A DNA stretch of 64,000 nucleotides from an uncultured Oscillospiraceae bacterium (lineage in GTDB: Bacteria > Bacillota > Clostridia > Oscillospirales > Acutalibacteraceae), in the NCBI GenBank assembly GCA_900549775.1, contig URPR01000001.1:62001-126000 (forward strand), read 5' to 3'. Below the pieces are notes generated by a model. It worked only from the letters and a program-made list of their open reading frames with translations. It was not told the DNA's origin and ran no database searches. Position 1 is the stretch's first letter, and each line of letters opens with the position of its first letter. The position numbers were made by a program, and so were the translations under genes. Positions 17,984 to 26,464 of this stretch are shown in pieces.

Positions 17984-19456
17984 ATGGTCAGTGGAAAGAG
18001 CCGTATAAAGCATATTCATGAATTGCTAGAAAAAGGGGAAATCACCTGCACAGAGCTGACTGAGGGGTATTTAAGCGCAATAGAAAAAGATGATGAAAAG
18101 TTAAAATCATATGTGAGTGTGACTAGAGAGCAGGCCCTGAATACAGCCAAAAAAGTAGATGAGAAACTTTCAAGGAAAGAAAAACTTTTACCGCTTGAAG
18201 GCATCCCTATGGCACTGAAGGATAATATTTGCACAAAAGGCATAAAAACGACTTGTAGCTCCAACATGTTAAAAAATTACATCCCACCCTACGATGCTAC
18301 AGTCTGGGAAATTTTAAAATCTCAGAATGCTGTTTTGCTAGGCAAAACTAATATGGATGAATTTGCTATGGGATGCTCGTGTGAAACTTCTTATTTTGCA
18401 AAGACAAATAACCCTCATGACTGTAACAGAGTCCCAGGTGGAAGTTCTGGAGGTTCAGCTGCAGCAATAGCTGGAAATTTAGCGGCATATTGTTTAGGTT
18501 CAGACACTGGTGGGTCGATAAGACAACCCTCTAGCTTTTGTGGCATAGTGGGGCTAAAGCCAACCTATGGCTCGATATCGCGGTATGGACTGATAGCACT
18601 TGCATCTAGTTTAGACCAAATTGGACCTATGACAAGAAGTGTTGAAGATGCCAGCATAATATATGATGCTTTATCGGTTAAAGACCCTAGAGACATGACA
18701 AGTTGCGGTAAGGTAAATGATGAAAGTCACATGCATTTAAATGAAGATTTAAAGGGCATGAAAATAGGAATTTTGAAACAATATTTTGAAGGTGTAAAAG
18801 AGGAGATAAGAGCTGCAATAGATGATGCCATAAAGGTTTACAAATCTCTCGGTGCGGAAATAGTATATCTTGATATGCCAGATGTAAAATATTCTTTGCC
18901 GATATATTACATTTTAGTTTGTAGCGAGGCTGCATCGAACTTAGCTAGACTTGATGGCATACGTTATGGTCACAAAGCTACTTCATATAAAAATATGGAT
19001 GAGTTTTTTATTAAAGACAGGGCAGAAGGCTTTGGGGACGAAGTTAAACGTAGGATTTTGTTGGGCACTTACTTTCATATGAAAGATAACTATGAAATTT
19101 ACTATAAAAAGGCATTAAGAATCCGAAGTGCAATTATTGAAATGTTTAATAATGCCTTCAAAGAATGCGATGTACTTATAAGCGCTACTGTAGCTGAGAC
19201 TGCATTTTTGCATGACTTCAAGCCGGATGATCAGATGCAGGCTTATTTAACGGACATATGCACAGTGCCTGTAAATATTGCTGGACTTTGTGCTGTATCG
19301 GTCCCGTGCGGAGTGGATCAGAACAAATTACCCATAGGCATGCAACTAATAGGTGACCGTTTTTGCGAATATAAAATTTTAAATGCAGCTTATAAGTTTG
19401 AGCAGATGCAATGTGGCAAAAATTACAAGGAAGTAGATATGGGGGTGAGATTGTGA
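17984..19456 (+). CDS. gatA: Asp/Glu-tRNA amidotransferase subunit A
   Basis: 490 residues. The amidase subunit that releases ammonia from glutamine. Amidase signature with the Ser-cisSer-Lys triad: Lys in PMALKDNICTKG, PGGSSGGSAAAIAG at about residues 151-164, and DTGGSIRQPSSFCG. Starts ATG after GGGAGATGTAAT; its end overlaps the gatB start (GTGA). Confidence 0.96.
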   Translation: MVSGKSRIKHIHELLEKGEITCTELTEGYLSAIEKDDEKLKSYVSVTREQALNTAKKVDEKLSRKEKLLPLEGIPMALKDNICTKGIKTTCSSNMLKNYIPPYDATVWEILKSQNAVLLGKTNMDEFAMGCSCETSYFAKTNNPHDCNRVPGGSSGGSAAAIAGNLAAYCLGSDTGGSIRQPSSFCGIVGLKPTYGSISRYGLIALASSLDQIGPMTRSVEDASIIYDALSVKDPRDMTSCGKVNDESHMHLNEDLKGMKIGILKQYFEGVKEEIRAAIDDAIKVYKSLGAEIVYLDMPDVKYSLPIYYILVCSEAASNLARLDGIRYGHKATSYKNMDEFFIKDRAEGFGDEVKRRILLGTYFHMKDNYEIYYKKALRIRSAIIEMFNNAFKECDVLISATVAETAFLHDFKPDDQMQAYLTDICTVPVNIAGLCAVSVPCGVDQNKLPIGMQLIGDRFCEYKILNAAYKFEQMQCGKNYKEVDMGVRL

Positions 19457-20871
19457 GTTTATTTGAAAAATATGAATTAATTTGCGGTTTAGAAACTCAT
19501 ATAGAGCTATTGACTAAAAGCAAAATTTTTTGTAGTTGTGCAACTTCATTTGGAGACGTACCAAATACACATGTTTGCCCGATTTGTTTAGGACATCCAG
19601 GCGTTTTACCCAGGCTTAATGGTAGAGTTCTAGATTTTGCGATAATGGCAGGTATTGCGACAAACTGTGAAGTAGAAAAAACTATAGGATTTGACCGCAA
19701 AAACTATTTTTACTGTGATTTACCGAAGGGTTATCAGATAACTCAAAATAAGTTCCCAATATGCAAGGGCGGATATATAGAGCTTGAAAAGGGCAAGAAA
19801 ATAAGGATTAACCACATACACATTGAAGAAGATGCCGCAAAGCTCACGTATAAGGGTCAGGATATACTTATAGACTACAATAGAAGTGGGGTGCCGCTGA
19901 TAGAAGTAGTTTCAGAGCCGGATTTAAATGATCTATTAGAAATAAAAGAGTACCTTTCTAAACTACAGCACCTTATGAGATACATAGGGGTGTCGGACTG
20001 TAAAATGCAAGAAGGGTCAATGCGTTGTGATGTGAATATTTCTGTTAGAAAAGTCGGCGAAAAAGAACTTAATATGAAAACAGAAGTAAAGAATGTAAAC
20101 TCAATATCTCACATTTTAAAAACAGTTGAGTATGAGTTCAAACGGCAAGTGGAAATGCTAGAGAAAGGCGAAGTTGTTTCTAAAGAAACAAGGCGATACA
20201 ATGAACTTTCAAAAAAGACTGAAGTTATGCGCAAAAAGGAAGAACAGAGGGAGTATAAATATTTTAAGGAGCCAGACATACCGCTTATAAATATTTCGGA
20301 GGAAAAGGTAAGTAGCATAAGAAAATTGATGCCGGAAATGCCGCAAAAGAAAATAGCGAAATTTACAAGCGAGTATGGACTAAGTGATTTGCAGGCTAGA
20401 ACATTAATTAAGTATCGTAAGGTAGCGGACTGTTTTGAAGCGGTTTGTGATGGAGTAGAAAATAAAAAAATAGTAGCAAATTTCTTTATAAATGAAATCT
20501 TTGAGAGTTTAGATACAGAAGCAAAAAAACAAGATTTTCTCTTACCGGTAAAGGCGGAAAGTTTAAATAAACTTATGAAACTTTTAGATAGCGGCAAAAT
20601 AACTGTCAGTTTTGCAAAAGAAATTTTTGAAACAATGGTGCAAAACAATGAAAATGTACAGCTGGATGAAAGTAAAATAGAAAGTTTTGGTGAAGGAAAA
20701 ATCAAAGAGATTTGCATGTTAGCGATAAAAGAAAATCAAAAAGCTGTGGATGATTATAAAAGTGGAAAGAAAAACGCAATAAATATTTTAATTAAAGATG
20801 CAATGACCAAATCAAATAGGGCAGCCAATGGCAAATTAATCTTAGAGACTTTGAAAAATTTGATAAAATAG
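19453..20871 (+). CDS. gatB: Asp/Glu-tRNA amidotransferase subunit B
   Basis: 472 residues. GatB carries the tRNA-dependent kinase/transamidation site. YELICGLETHIELLTKSKIFCSC, HVCPICLGHPG (a zinc-type cysteine pair), RKNYFYCDLPKGYQITQ and YFKEPDIP are diagnostic; the C-terminal YqeY-like tail domain is present. The GTG at 19453-19455 is chosen because GGGGGTGAGA precedes it and MSLFEKYELICG is the usual start; a longer reading from 19411 would overlap gatA by 46 bases. Confidence 0.95.
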   Translation: MSLFEKYELICGLETHIELLTKSKIFCSCATSFGDVPNTHVCPICLGHPGVLPRLNGRVLDFAIMAGIATNCEVEKTIGFDRKNYFYCDLPKGYQITQNKFPICKGGYIELEKGKKIRINHIHIEEDAAKLTYKGQDILIDYNRSGVPLIEVVSEPDLNDLLEIKEYLSKLQHLMRYIGVSDCKMQEGSMRCDVNISVRKVGEKELNMKTEVKNVNSISHILKTVEYEFKRQVEMLEKGEVVSKETRRYNELSKKTEVMRKKEEQREYKYFKEPDIPLINISEEKVSSIRKLMPEMPQKKIAKFTSEYGLSDLQARTLIKYRKVADCFEAVCDGVENKKIVANFFINEIFESLDTEAKKQDFLLPVKAESLNKLMKLLDSGKITVSFAKEIFETMVQNNENVQLDESKIESFGEGKIKEICMLAIKENQKAVDDYKSGKKNAINILIKDAMTKSNRAANGKLILETLKNLIK

Positions 20872-20937
20872 ACTGTACTAGCACTTACCGCCTTTTTTTT
20901 GCATAAGATTAAGTATTATGCAAATGAGGTGGTATTT

Positions 20938-21633
20938 GTGCTTTTAGGGACGATTTTAGCGGTAATTCAAAATTTTTTATTTTTTGTATTACATGTTACA
21001 GGACCGGGCTCGTTTCCGCAACCGTTATCGGAAAAAGAAGAAAAAAAATATTTAGTTGAAATGAAGCAAGGAGATAAAAGAGCAAGGAGTAAGCTGATTG
21101 AACATAATTTAAGGCTGGTTGCGCATATAGTGAAGAAGTATTATTCTTCAACGAATGACCAAGACGATTTAGTTTCTATAGGGACTATAGGATTAATAAA
21201 AGCAATTGACAGTTTTGACTTGTCGAAGGGGATAAGGCTTTCTAGCTATGCGGCAAGATGTATAGAAAATGAAGTGTTGATGTTTTTTAGAAACAGTAAA
21301 AAAAGTGCACAGGACGTTTCGATGAACGAACCTATAGATACAGACAAGGATGGAAATGCTTTGGTGCTTATGGACGTTATGTCTGTAGAGGACTGCATAA
21401 TAGATGAATTAGACACTAAGATAAAATCTGAGAAGTTGCTATCTTATATGGATGAGGTTCTAAGCGATAGAGAAAAAAGAGTTATTTTGCTGAGGTATGG
21501 CCTAGATGGCAATCAACAGCTTGCTCAGCGGGAAGTAGCTAAAATCTTAGGTATATCGCGCTCGTATGTATCTAGAATAGAGAAAAAAGCTTTATCTACG
21601 CTCAATAAAAGGTTTAATAGAAGCAAATTTTGA
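20938..21633 (+). CDS. sigK: RNA polymerase sporulation sigma factor sigma-K (pro-form)
   Basis: 231 residues. Late mother-cell sigma factor for coat and cortex genes. A hydrophobic pro-sequence (LLGTILAVIQNFLFFVLHV, residues 2-20) precedes FPQPLSEKEEKKYL, as in Bacillus pro-sigma-K; it would be removed by the intramembrane protease SpoIVFB. Region 2 (EHNLRLVAHIVKKYY, DLVSIGTIGLIKAIDSFD, SSYAARCIENEVLMFFR) and region 4 helix-turn-helix (QREVAKILGISRSYVSRIEKKAL) are intact. GTG start five bases after GAGGTGG. The gene is continuous, with no skin-type insertion. Confidence 0.94.
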   Translation: MLLGTILAVIQNFLFFVLHVTGPGSFPQPLSEKEEKKYLVEMKQGDKRARSKLIEHNLRLVAHIVKKYYSSTNDQDDLVSIGTIGLIKAIDSFDLSKGIRLSSYAARCIENEVLMFFRNSKKSAQDVSMNEPIDTDKDGNALVLMDVMSVEDCIIDELDTKIKSEKLLSYMDEVLSDREKRVILLRYGLDGNQQLAQREVAKILGISRSYVSRIEKKALSTLNKRFNRSKF

Positions 21634-21716
21634 TATTACATGAAAATTTTGAAGAAAATTGTGATAATTGTCTTTTATTAAAAGATTTTATAGACAATAG
21701 TGTAGCAGATTGCAAA

Positions 21717-21745
21717 TTTACATTTATTTGTTTTTTTGATATAAT
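21717..21745 (+). promoter_or_regulatory. Promoter of the surface-polysaccharide cluster
   Basis: TTTACA at 21717-21722, 17-bp spacer, TATAAT at 21740-21745, 36 bases before the first glycosyltransferase start. No strong terminator separates it from sigK. Confidence 0.75.
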
Positions 21746-21780
21746 ACTTAATGGCATATTATGAAATAGAGGGATAGAAA

Positions 21781-22797
21781 GTGTCAGAAATAGAAAAAGA
21801 GAGAAAAAAAGAAAATATTTTAGTTTCGGTAATAGCGCCAATAAGAAATGAAGAAAATTATATTGAGAATTTTTTAAATTCGTTACTTTCTCAAGATTTT
21901 CCTAAAAAAAACCTTGAAGTAGTTTTAGTAGATGGTATGTCGGAAGATAGAACTTTGGATATTATTAATAGCTTTAAAGGAAAATTTACTCGGCTGAAAG
22001 TTTGTAGTAACCCTAATAAAACAGTACAGTATGCTCTGAACATAGGCGTAAGAAATGCGAGCGGTTTTTATATTGTTAGGATGGACGCACACTCTGAATA
22101 TAGTAAAGATTACATATCCAGCTGTGTTGAATGCTTAAAAAACACAGGAGCTGATAATGTAGGTGGCCCGATGATAGCTAAAGGCAAAACGAAGGTCCAA
22201 AAAGTTATTGCGGCGGCTTACCACAGCAAGTTTGCACTGGGTGGTGGCAAGTTCCATGACGAACATTACGAAGGTTATGCAGACACTGTATATTTGGGTG
22301 CGTTTAAGAAAGAAACATTAGAGAAACTTAACATGTATGACGAGCGCTTACCTAGAAGTGAAGACGATGATTTGAATTTTAGATTAATTGAATCAGGCGG
22401 AAAAATATTCATAACACCAAAAATAAAGAGTGTATATTATCCCAGAAGCTCTTACAAAGAGCTATTTAGACAATATTATGAGTACGGGCTTTTCAAAGTG
22501 GCTGTTGTAAAAAAACACAGAAAACCTGCAAGAATATCTCATCTAGTGCCGGCAAGTTTCGTTTTATTTATGATTTTATTTGGGCTTTTATCCTTTTTCT
22601 CAAAACCAGCTATGTGCGTCTTTTGGAGCATTATGACATTGTATTTTATTTTAAATATATATTATTCCTTTAAAAATAAGTATTTAAGCTCTTTTTCTGA
22701 CAAATTAAGACTAGTGTTTGTACATTTTATTTTACATATATCTTATGGGTTGGGATTTCTTGTGGGAATATTTAAGTTCTTGAACAAAAAATTGTAG
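21781..22797 (+). CDS. Glycosyltransferase family 2 with C-terminal membrane segments
   Basis: 338 residues. GT-A fold: VSVIAPIRNEENYIENFL, EVVLVDGMSEDRTLDI, the DxD-like MDAHSEYSKDY and SEDDDLNFRLIESGGKIF. The C-terminal third has three or four membrane helices (about residues 253-330). The overall plan resembles ExoA-type transferases that extend lipid-linked sugars. Donor and acceptor are unknown. GTG start after GAGGGATAGAAA; first gene of the polysaccharide cluster. Confidence 0.85.
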   Translation: MSEIEKERKKENILVSVIAPIRNEENYIENFLNSLLSQDFPKKNLEVVLVDGMSEDRTLDIINSFKGKFTRLKVCSNPNKTVQYALNIGVRNASGFYIVRMDAHSEYSKDYISSCVECLKNTGADNVGGPMIAKGKTKVQKVIAAAYHSKFALGGGKFHDEHYEGYADTVYLGAFKKETLEKLNMYDERLPRSEDDDLNFRLIESGGKIFITPKIKSVYYPRSSYKELFRQYYEYGLFKVAVVKKHRKPARISHLVPASFVLFMILFGLLSFFSKPAMCVFWSIMTLYFILNIYYSFKNKYLSSFSDKLRLVFVHFILHISYGLGFLVGIFKFLNKKL

Positions 22798-22807
22798 GAG
22801 AAAAATA

Positions 22808-23695
22808 TTGAAACCGGAAAAGACAGTAAATTTTTCAAAAGATGAGTTACGAAACTTACAACTAAAAAATTTAGAGATGCTATTATATTTTAAAAATTTT
22901 TGTGATGAAAACAATTTAACTTTTTACTTTTGTGGGGGTTGCTGCATAGGTGCTGTGCGTCATGGTGGTTTTATCCCATGGGACGATGACGTAGATGTAT
23001 TTATGAAAAGAGAAGACTATGAGAAACTGGGAGAGCTTTGGAACAAAAAAGCAGATACCGAAAAGTACTCATACTGTCGTTCCAGTGAGGCTAAAAACTA
23101 CAGAAACCTTTTTGCAACTATAAATGACAATAACACAACGTTTATTAAAACTCATCAGGCGTCTCTTGATATAAACCATGGTCTGGTTTTGGACATCTTA
23201 CCTCTTGATGGTTACCCGAATTCAAAATTAAAACGAGCAAATCAAATTTTCTGGGCGCTGGTATATTCGCTTTTTTGTGCTGAAATGGTACCTGAGAATC
23301 ATGGGAAGCTCGTAAAAGCAATAGGAAAAGTAGGACTAATGCTTTTTAGATCTTCAAAAACCAGGTATAAGATTTGGAGCTTTGCGGAGAAGAAAATGAA
23401 ACAATATAAAATTTCAGATTGCGATAATATCACAGAGCTGTGTTCGGGGCCTTTTTATATGATGAAAAAGTACCCTAAGAGTGCATTTGATAAGCCGGTT
23501 TACAAAAACTTTGAGGGCTATGAGATGCCTTTGCCGTGCGACTACGATACATATTTGAAGACAGCTTTTGGAGAGTATTTAAAACTTCCGCCAAAAGAAA
23601 AATGGGTACCTCACCATGATGTGGTGTTCTGTGATTTAAACAACAGCTACAAAAAATATAAAGGAAAGTATTATTGCGTGGAGGGAGAAAAATGA
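22808..23695 (+). CDS. LicD family phosphotransferase
   Basis: 295 residues. The LicD/fukutin nucleotidyltransferase-like fold is marked by FYFCGGCCIGAVRHGGFIP then WDDDVDVFMKRED (about residues 39-70), with the metal-binding acidic run at 59-63. LicD proteins transfer phosphocholine, and eukaryotic relatives fukutin and FKRP transfer ribitol-5-phosphate from CDP-ribitol. The next two genes encode CDP-ribitol synthesis, so a ribitol-phosphate transferase is the best inference. No choline-kinase gene is nearby. TTG start after AGGAGAAAAATA; its stop overlaps the next start (ATGA). Confidence 0.88.
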   Translation: MKPEKTVNFSKDELRNLQLKNLEMLLYFKNFCDENNLTFYFCGGCCIGAVRHGGFIPWDDDVDVFMKREDYEKLGELWNKKADTEKYSYCRSSEAKNYRNLFATINDNNTTFIKTHQASLDINHGLVLDILPLDGYPNSKLKRANQIFWALVYSLFCAEMVPENHGKLVKAIGKVGLMLFRSSKTRYKIWSFAEKKMKQYKISDCDNITELCSGPFYMMKKYPKSAFDKPVYKNFEGYEMPLPCDYDTYLKTAFGEYLKLPPKEKWVPHHDVVFCDLNNSYKKYKGKYYCVEGEK

Positions 23696-24411
23696 TATTT
23701 GGGGCAATTTTAGCAGGCGGAGTAGGCTCAAGGATGAATATAGCGGACATGCCTAAACAGTTTTTACCGCTGGGGGAGAAGCCTATAATGGTGCATACTA
23801 TTAAGAAATTTTTGTTAAACGATAAATTTGACAAAATCTATGTAGGCGTGCATGCGGACTGGCTTTTACATATGTCTGACTTGTTGAAAAAATATAATTT
23901 AGCCGATGAGAGGATTGAACTGGTAAGAGGCGGCAAAGACAGAACAGAAAGCATATTAAACATAATAAAGAAGATAGAGAATGATGAGTCGCTGAGCTTA
24001 TCTGATAATGATATCATTGTCACGCATGATTCAGTGCGACCGTTTGTGACAAGCAGGATTATAGATGAAAATATAAATATGGCTTTAAAGTTTGGTGCTT
24101 GTGGTACGGTTGTTAGCTCAGTTGATACGATAATAACCTCAAAGCAAGGAGACACAATAGATTCAGTGCCGGAAAGAAGCACTATGTATCAAGGGCAAAC
24201 TCCTCAAAGTTTTAACTTAAAATTAATTAAAAAGTTATACGATGAATTGACAAGTGATGAAAAAAATACTCTAACAGATGCCTGCAAAGTTTGTGTTTTG
24301 AAGAATGTACCGGTGAGGCTTGTAAGAGGGGAGTACTCAAACTTTAAAATCACCACTGTAACGGACTACAAAATCGCTCAAAGCATGGTAGGGAGGCTGG
24401 AGATTGATTAA
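23692..24411 (+). CDS. tarI: D-ribitol-5-phosphate cytidylyltransferase (TarI/IspD family)
   Basis: 239 residues. Makes CDP-ribitol from ribitol-5-phosphate and CTP. Nucleotide-binding start MIFGAILAGGVGSRM with PKQFLPLG, then THDSVRPFV and YQGQTPQSFN, and a C-terminal KITTVTDYKIA. These motifs are shared with IspD of isoprenoid synthesis; TarI is preferred because a TarJ-type reductase overlaps its end and the locus makes a surface polymer. ATG start behind GGAGGGAGAAAA. Confidence 0.85.
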   Translation: MIFGAILAGGVGSRMNIADMPKQFLPLGEKPIMVHTIKKFLLNDKFDKIYVGVHADWLLHMSDLLKKYNLADERIELVRGGKDRTESILNIIKKIENDESLSLSDNDIIVTHDSVRPFVTSRIIDENINMALKFGACGTVVSSVDTIITSKQGDTIDSVPERSTMYQGQTPQSFNLKLIKKLYDELTSDEKNTLTDACKVCVLKNVPVRLVRGEYSNFKITTVTDYKIAQSMVGRLEID

Positions 24412-25417
24412 TCATATTTATCAGCTGGTAAGTCCGCACTTTTTTTCGGTGTCATACGCTGATGTAAACTTAAACGAAGGCGTTATAGTTAGGCCTGACT
24501 TTATGTCCATTTGCCATGCCGACCAGAGATATTACTTAGGAAAGCGAGATGCTAAAGTTTTAAGTAAAAAGCTACCAATGGCTCTCATACATGAATGCAG
24601 TGGCACTGTACTTAGAGATAATACAAAGACTTTCAGGGCCGGGCAGAAAGTAGTTTTGATACCAAATATACCAGGAAAAAAATGCGATGGCGTATTTGAA
24701 AATTATTCATTAAATTCAAAATTTAGGTCAAGCTCGACAGATGGTTTTATGCAAGAATTTGTGAGTATGCCGGCAGATAGATTGGTAGCATTTGAAAATA
24801 TAAAAATGGAAGTGGCTGCAATTTGTGAGTTTGTAAGTGTAGCATGCCACGCGGTGAATCGGTTTAAGCTTGCTACTGGCAAAAGAATCGGCACAATTGG
24901 GATATGGGGCGATGGGAGCTTAGCTTATGTGTTTTCTTGTGTTTTAAAAGAAGAGTTGCCCGATTCTAAGGTGGTAGTTATAGGCAAAGATGTAAGAAAG
25001 CTTTCATATTTTACCTTTGTAGACAGGACTTTTCTGGTGGGCAGTTTGCCGAAAGACTTTTCAGTTGATAATGCTTTTGAATGTGCCGGTGGGGAAGGTA
25101 GTTTCTTTGCAATAGACGATATCATTCGTTTTATAAGACCGCAAGGTTATACTGTTTTGCTTGGCGTGAGCGAAAATAAAATATCTATAAATACTAGAGA
25201 CATTTTAGAAAAAGGGTTAACTTTCATAGGCTGTAGTAGATCTGGACGAGAAGACTTTGAAAAGGCTATAAATCTTATGGAAAAAAGTGATTTTCAAAGT
25301 AGATTGAGCGCTGTAATTTCGCAAGAACCAGAGGTTAAAGAAATTTCAGATATTCATAGAGTTTTCAAAAAAGATAGTTATAATTTATTTAAAACTGTGT
25401 TTAAATGGGGTGTATAG
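24404..25417 (+). CDS. tarJ: Ribulose-5-phosphate reductase (TarJ-like alcohol dehydrogenase)
   Basis: 337 residues. Reduces D-ribulose-5-phosphate to D-ribitol-5-phosphate for TarI. Medium-chain dehydrogenase fold: CHADQRYYLGKR in the catalytic domain, then the nucleotide-binding segment GTIGIWGDGSLAYV and FECAGGEGSF. Pairing with the cytidylyltransferase (8-base overlap) is the classical tarIJ arrangement. TTG start after GGGAGGCTGGAGA. Confidence 0.85.
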   Translation: MINHIYQLVSPHFFSVSYADVNLNEGVIVRPDFMSICHADQRYYLGKRDAKVLSKKLPMALIHECSGTVLRDNTKTFRAGQKVVLIPNIPGKKCDGVFENYSLNSKFRSSSTDGFMQEFVSMPADRLVAFENIKMEVAAICEFVSVACHAVNRFKLATGKRIGTIGIWGDGSLAYVFSCVLKEELPDSKVVVIGKDVRKLSYFTFVDRTFLVGSLPKDFSVDNAFECAGGEGSFFAIDDIIRFIRPQGYTVLLGVSENKISINTRDILEKGLTFIGCSRSGREDFEKAINLMEKSDFQSRLSAVISQEPEVKEISDIHRVFKKDSYNLFKTVFKWGV

Positions 25418-25423
25418 AGTTAG

Positions 25424-26425
25424 ATGGGTAAAAATACTAACAAAGTTCCTAGTATAAGCATCATTGTGCCGGTTTACAATGTTGAAAAATATTTAAAAAA
25501 ATGTATAGATTCTATTTTAAATCAGTCATTTCAAAATTTTGAATTAATTTTAGTAGATGATGGATCTACCGATAGCTCTGGTGAGATTTGCGATGAATAT
25601 GCCTTGAAAGATCGCAGAGTTTTAGTTATACATAAAGAAAATGGAGGATTAAGCTCAGCAAGGAATGAAGGAATAAAGGCTTCGAGCGCGGAGTATGTTG
25701 GTTTCGTAGACAGCGATGATTATATCTCATTTAGCATGTATGAATTTTTGTATAATAATTTAATTGAGAACAATGCAGACATCTCAATTTGCGGTTTGTA
25801 TAATTGCTATGAAAATAATGTTTACCCTCAATATAGCAAAAAAGAATTTTATTTACTTAACAATGAGCAGGCTTTAAAAATGGCTTTGGAAGGAAAAGTT
25901 TTTTCAGTTCATGCTGTAAATAAATTGTATAAAAGAAGTTTATTTGAAGATGTTCTATTTCCCATAAATAAATTATCTGAAGACGCATTCACCATACCGA
26001 AACTTTTACTTAAAAGCAGGAGGGTGGTAGTAAACACTGTGCCGCTATATTTTTATGTGCACAGGAGCGGAACAATCACAACGTCTAGCTATAAGAAAAA
26101 GGACCTTGATGTAATAGAAGCTTATTTTCAAAATTTAAAATTAGTTGAAGAAAAATGTCCTAAACTAAAAAAAGAAGCAGAATTTAGACTTTTGTGGGCG
26201 TTTATGTGTGTGCTTGATAAAATGATAATGACAGATGATTTTAGTGATTTTGAAAAATATAAAAAAATTCTTAAGACACTCAAAAAAAATAGAACAAAAA
26301 TTTTATTAAACTCTTGTTTTTCACTTCACAGAAAAATTGGAATGGTTTGTTTATTCTTAAACGATAAATTGTATAAGGCATTAATACGGTACAATCATAA
26401 AAGAAATATGTCTTTAGTAAATTAA
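25424..26425 (+). CDS. Glycosyltransferase family 2
   Basis: 333 residues. GT-A fold with ISIIVPVYNVEKYLKKCIDS, ILVDDGSTDSSGEICDEYA, ENGGLSSARNEGIKAS and metal-binding FVDSDDYIS. No membrane segments; likely acts on the cytoplasmic face to extend the repeat unit. Sugar unknown. ATG start six bases after the tarJ stop. Confidence 0.88.
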   Translation: MGKNTNKVPSISIIVPVYNVEKYLKKCIDSILNQSFQNFELILVDDGSTDSSGEICDEYALKDRRVLVIHKENGGLSSARNEGIKASSAEYVGFVDSDDYISFSMYEFLYNNLIENNADISICGLYNCYENNVYPQYSKKEFYLLNNEQALKMALEGKVFSVHAVNKLYKRSLFEDVLFPINKLSEDAFTIPKLLLKSRRVVVNTVPLYFYVHRSGTITTSSYKKKDLDVIEAYFQNLKLVEEKCPKLKKEAEFRLLWAFMCVLDKMIMTDDFSDFEKYKKILKTLKKNRTKILLNSCFSLHRKIGMVCLFLNDKLYKALIRYNHKRNMSLVN

Positions 26426-26464
26426 TAGTAATTACATTTTACAAATAAAGGAACAAGATTACAT

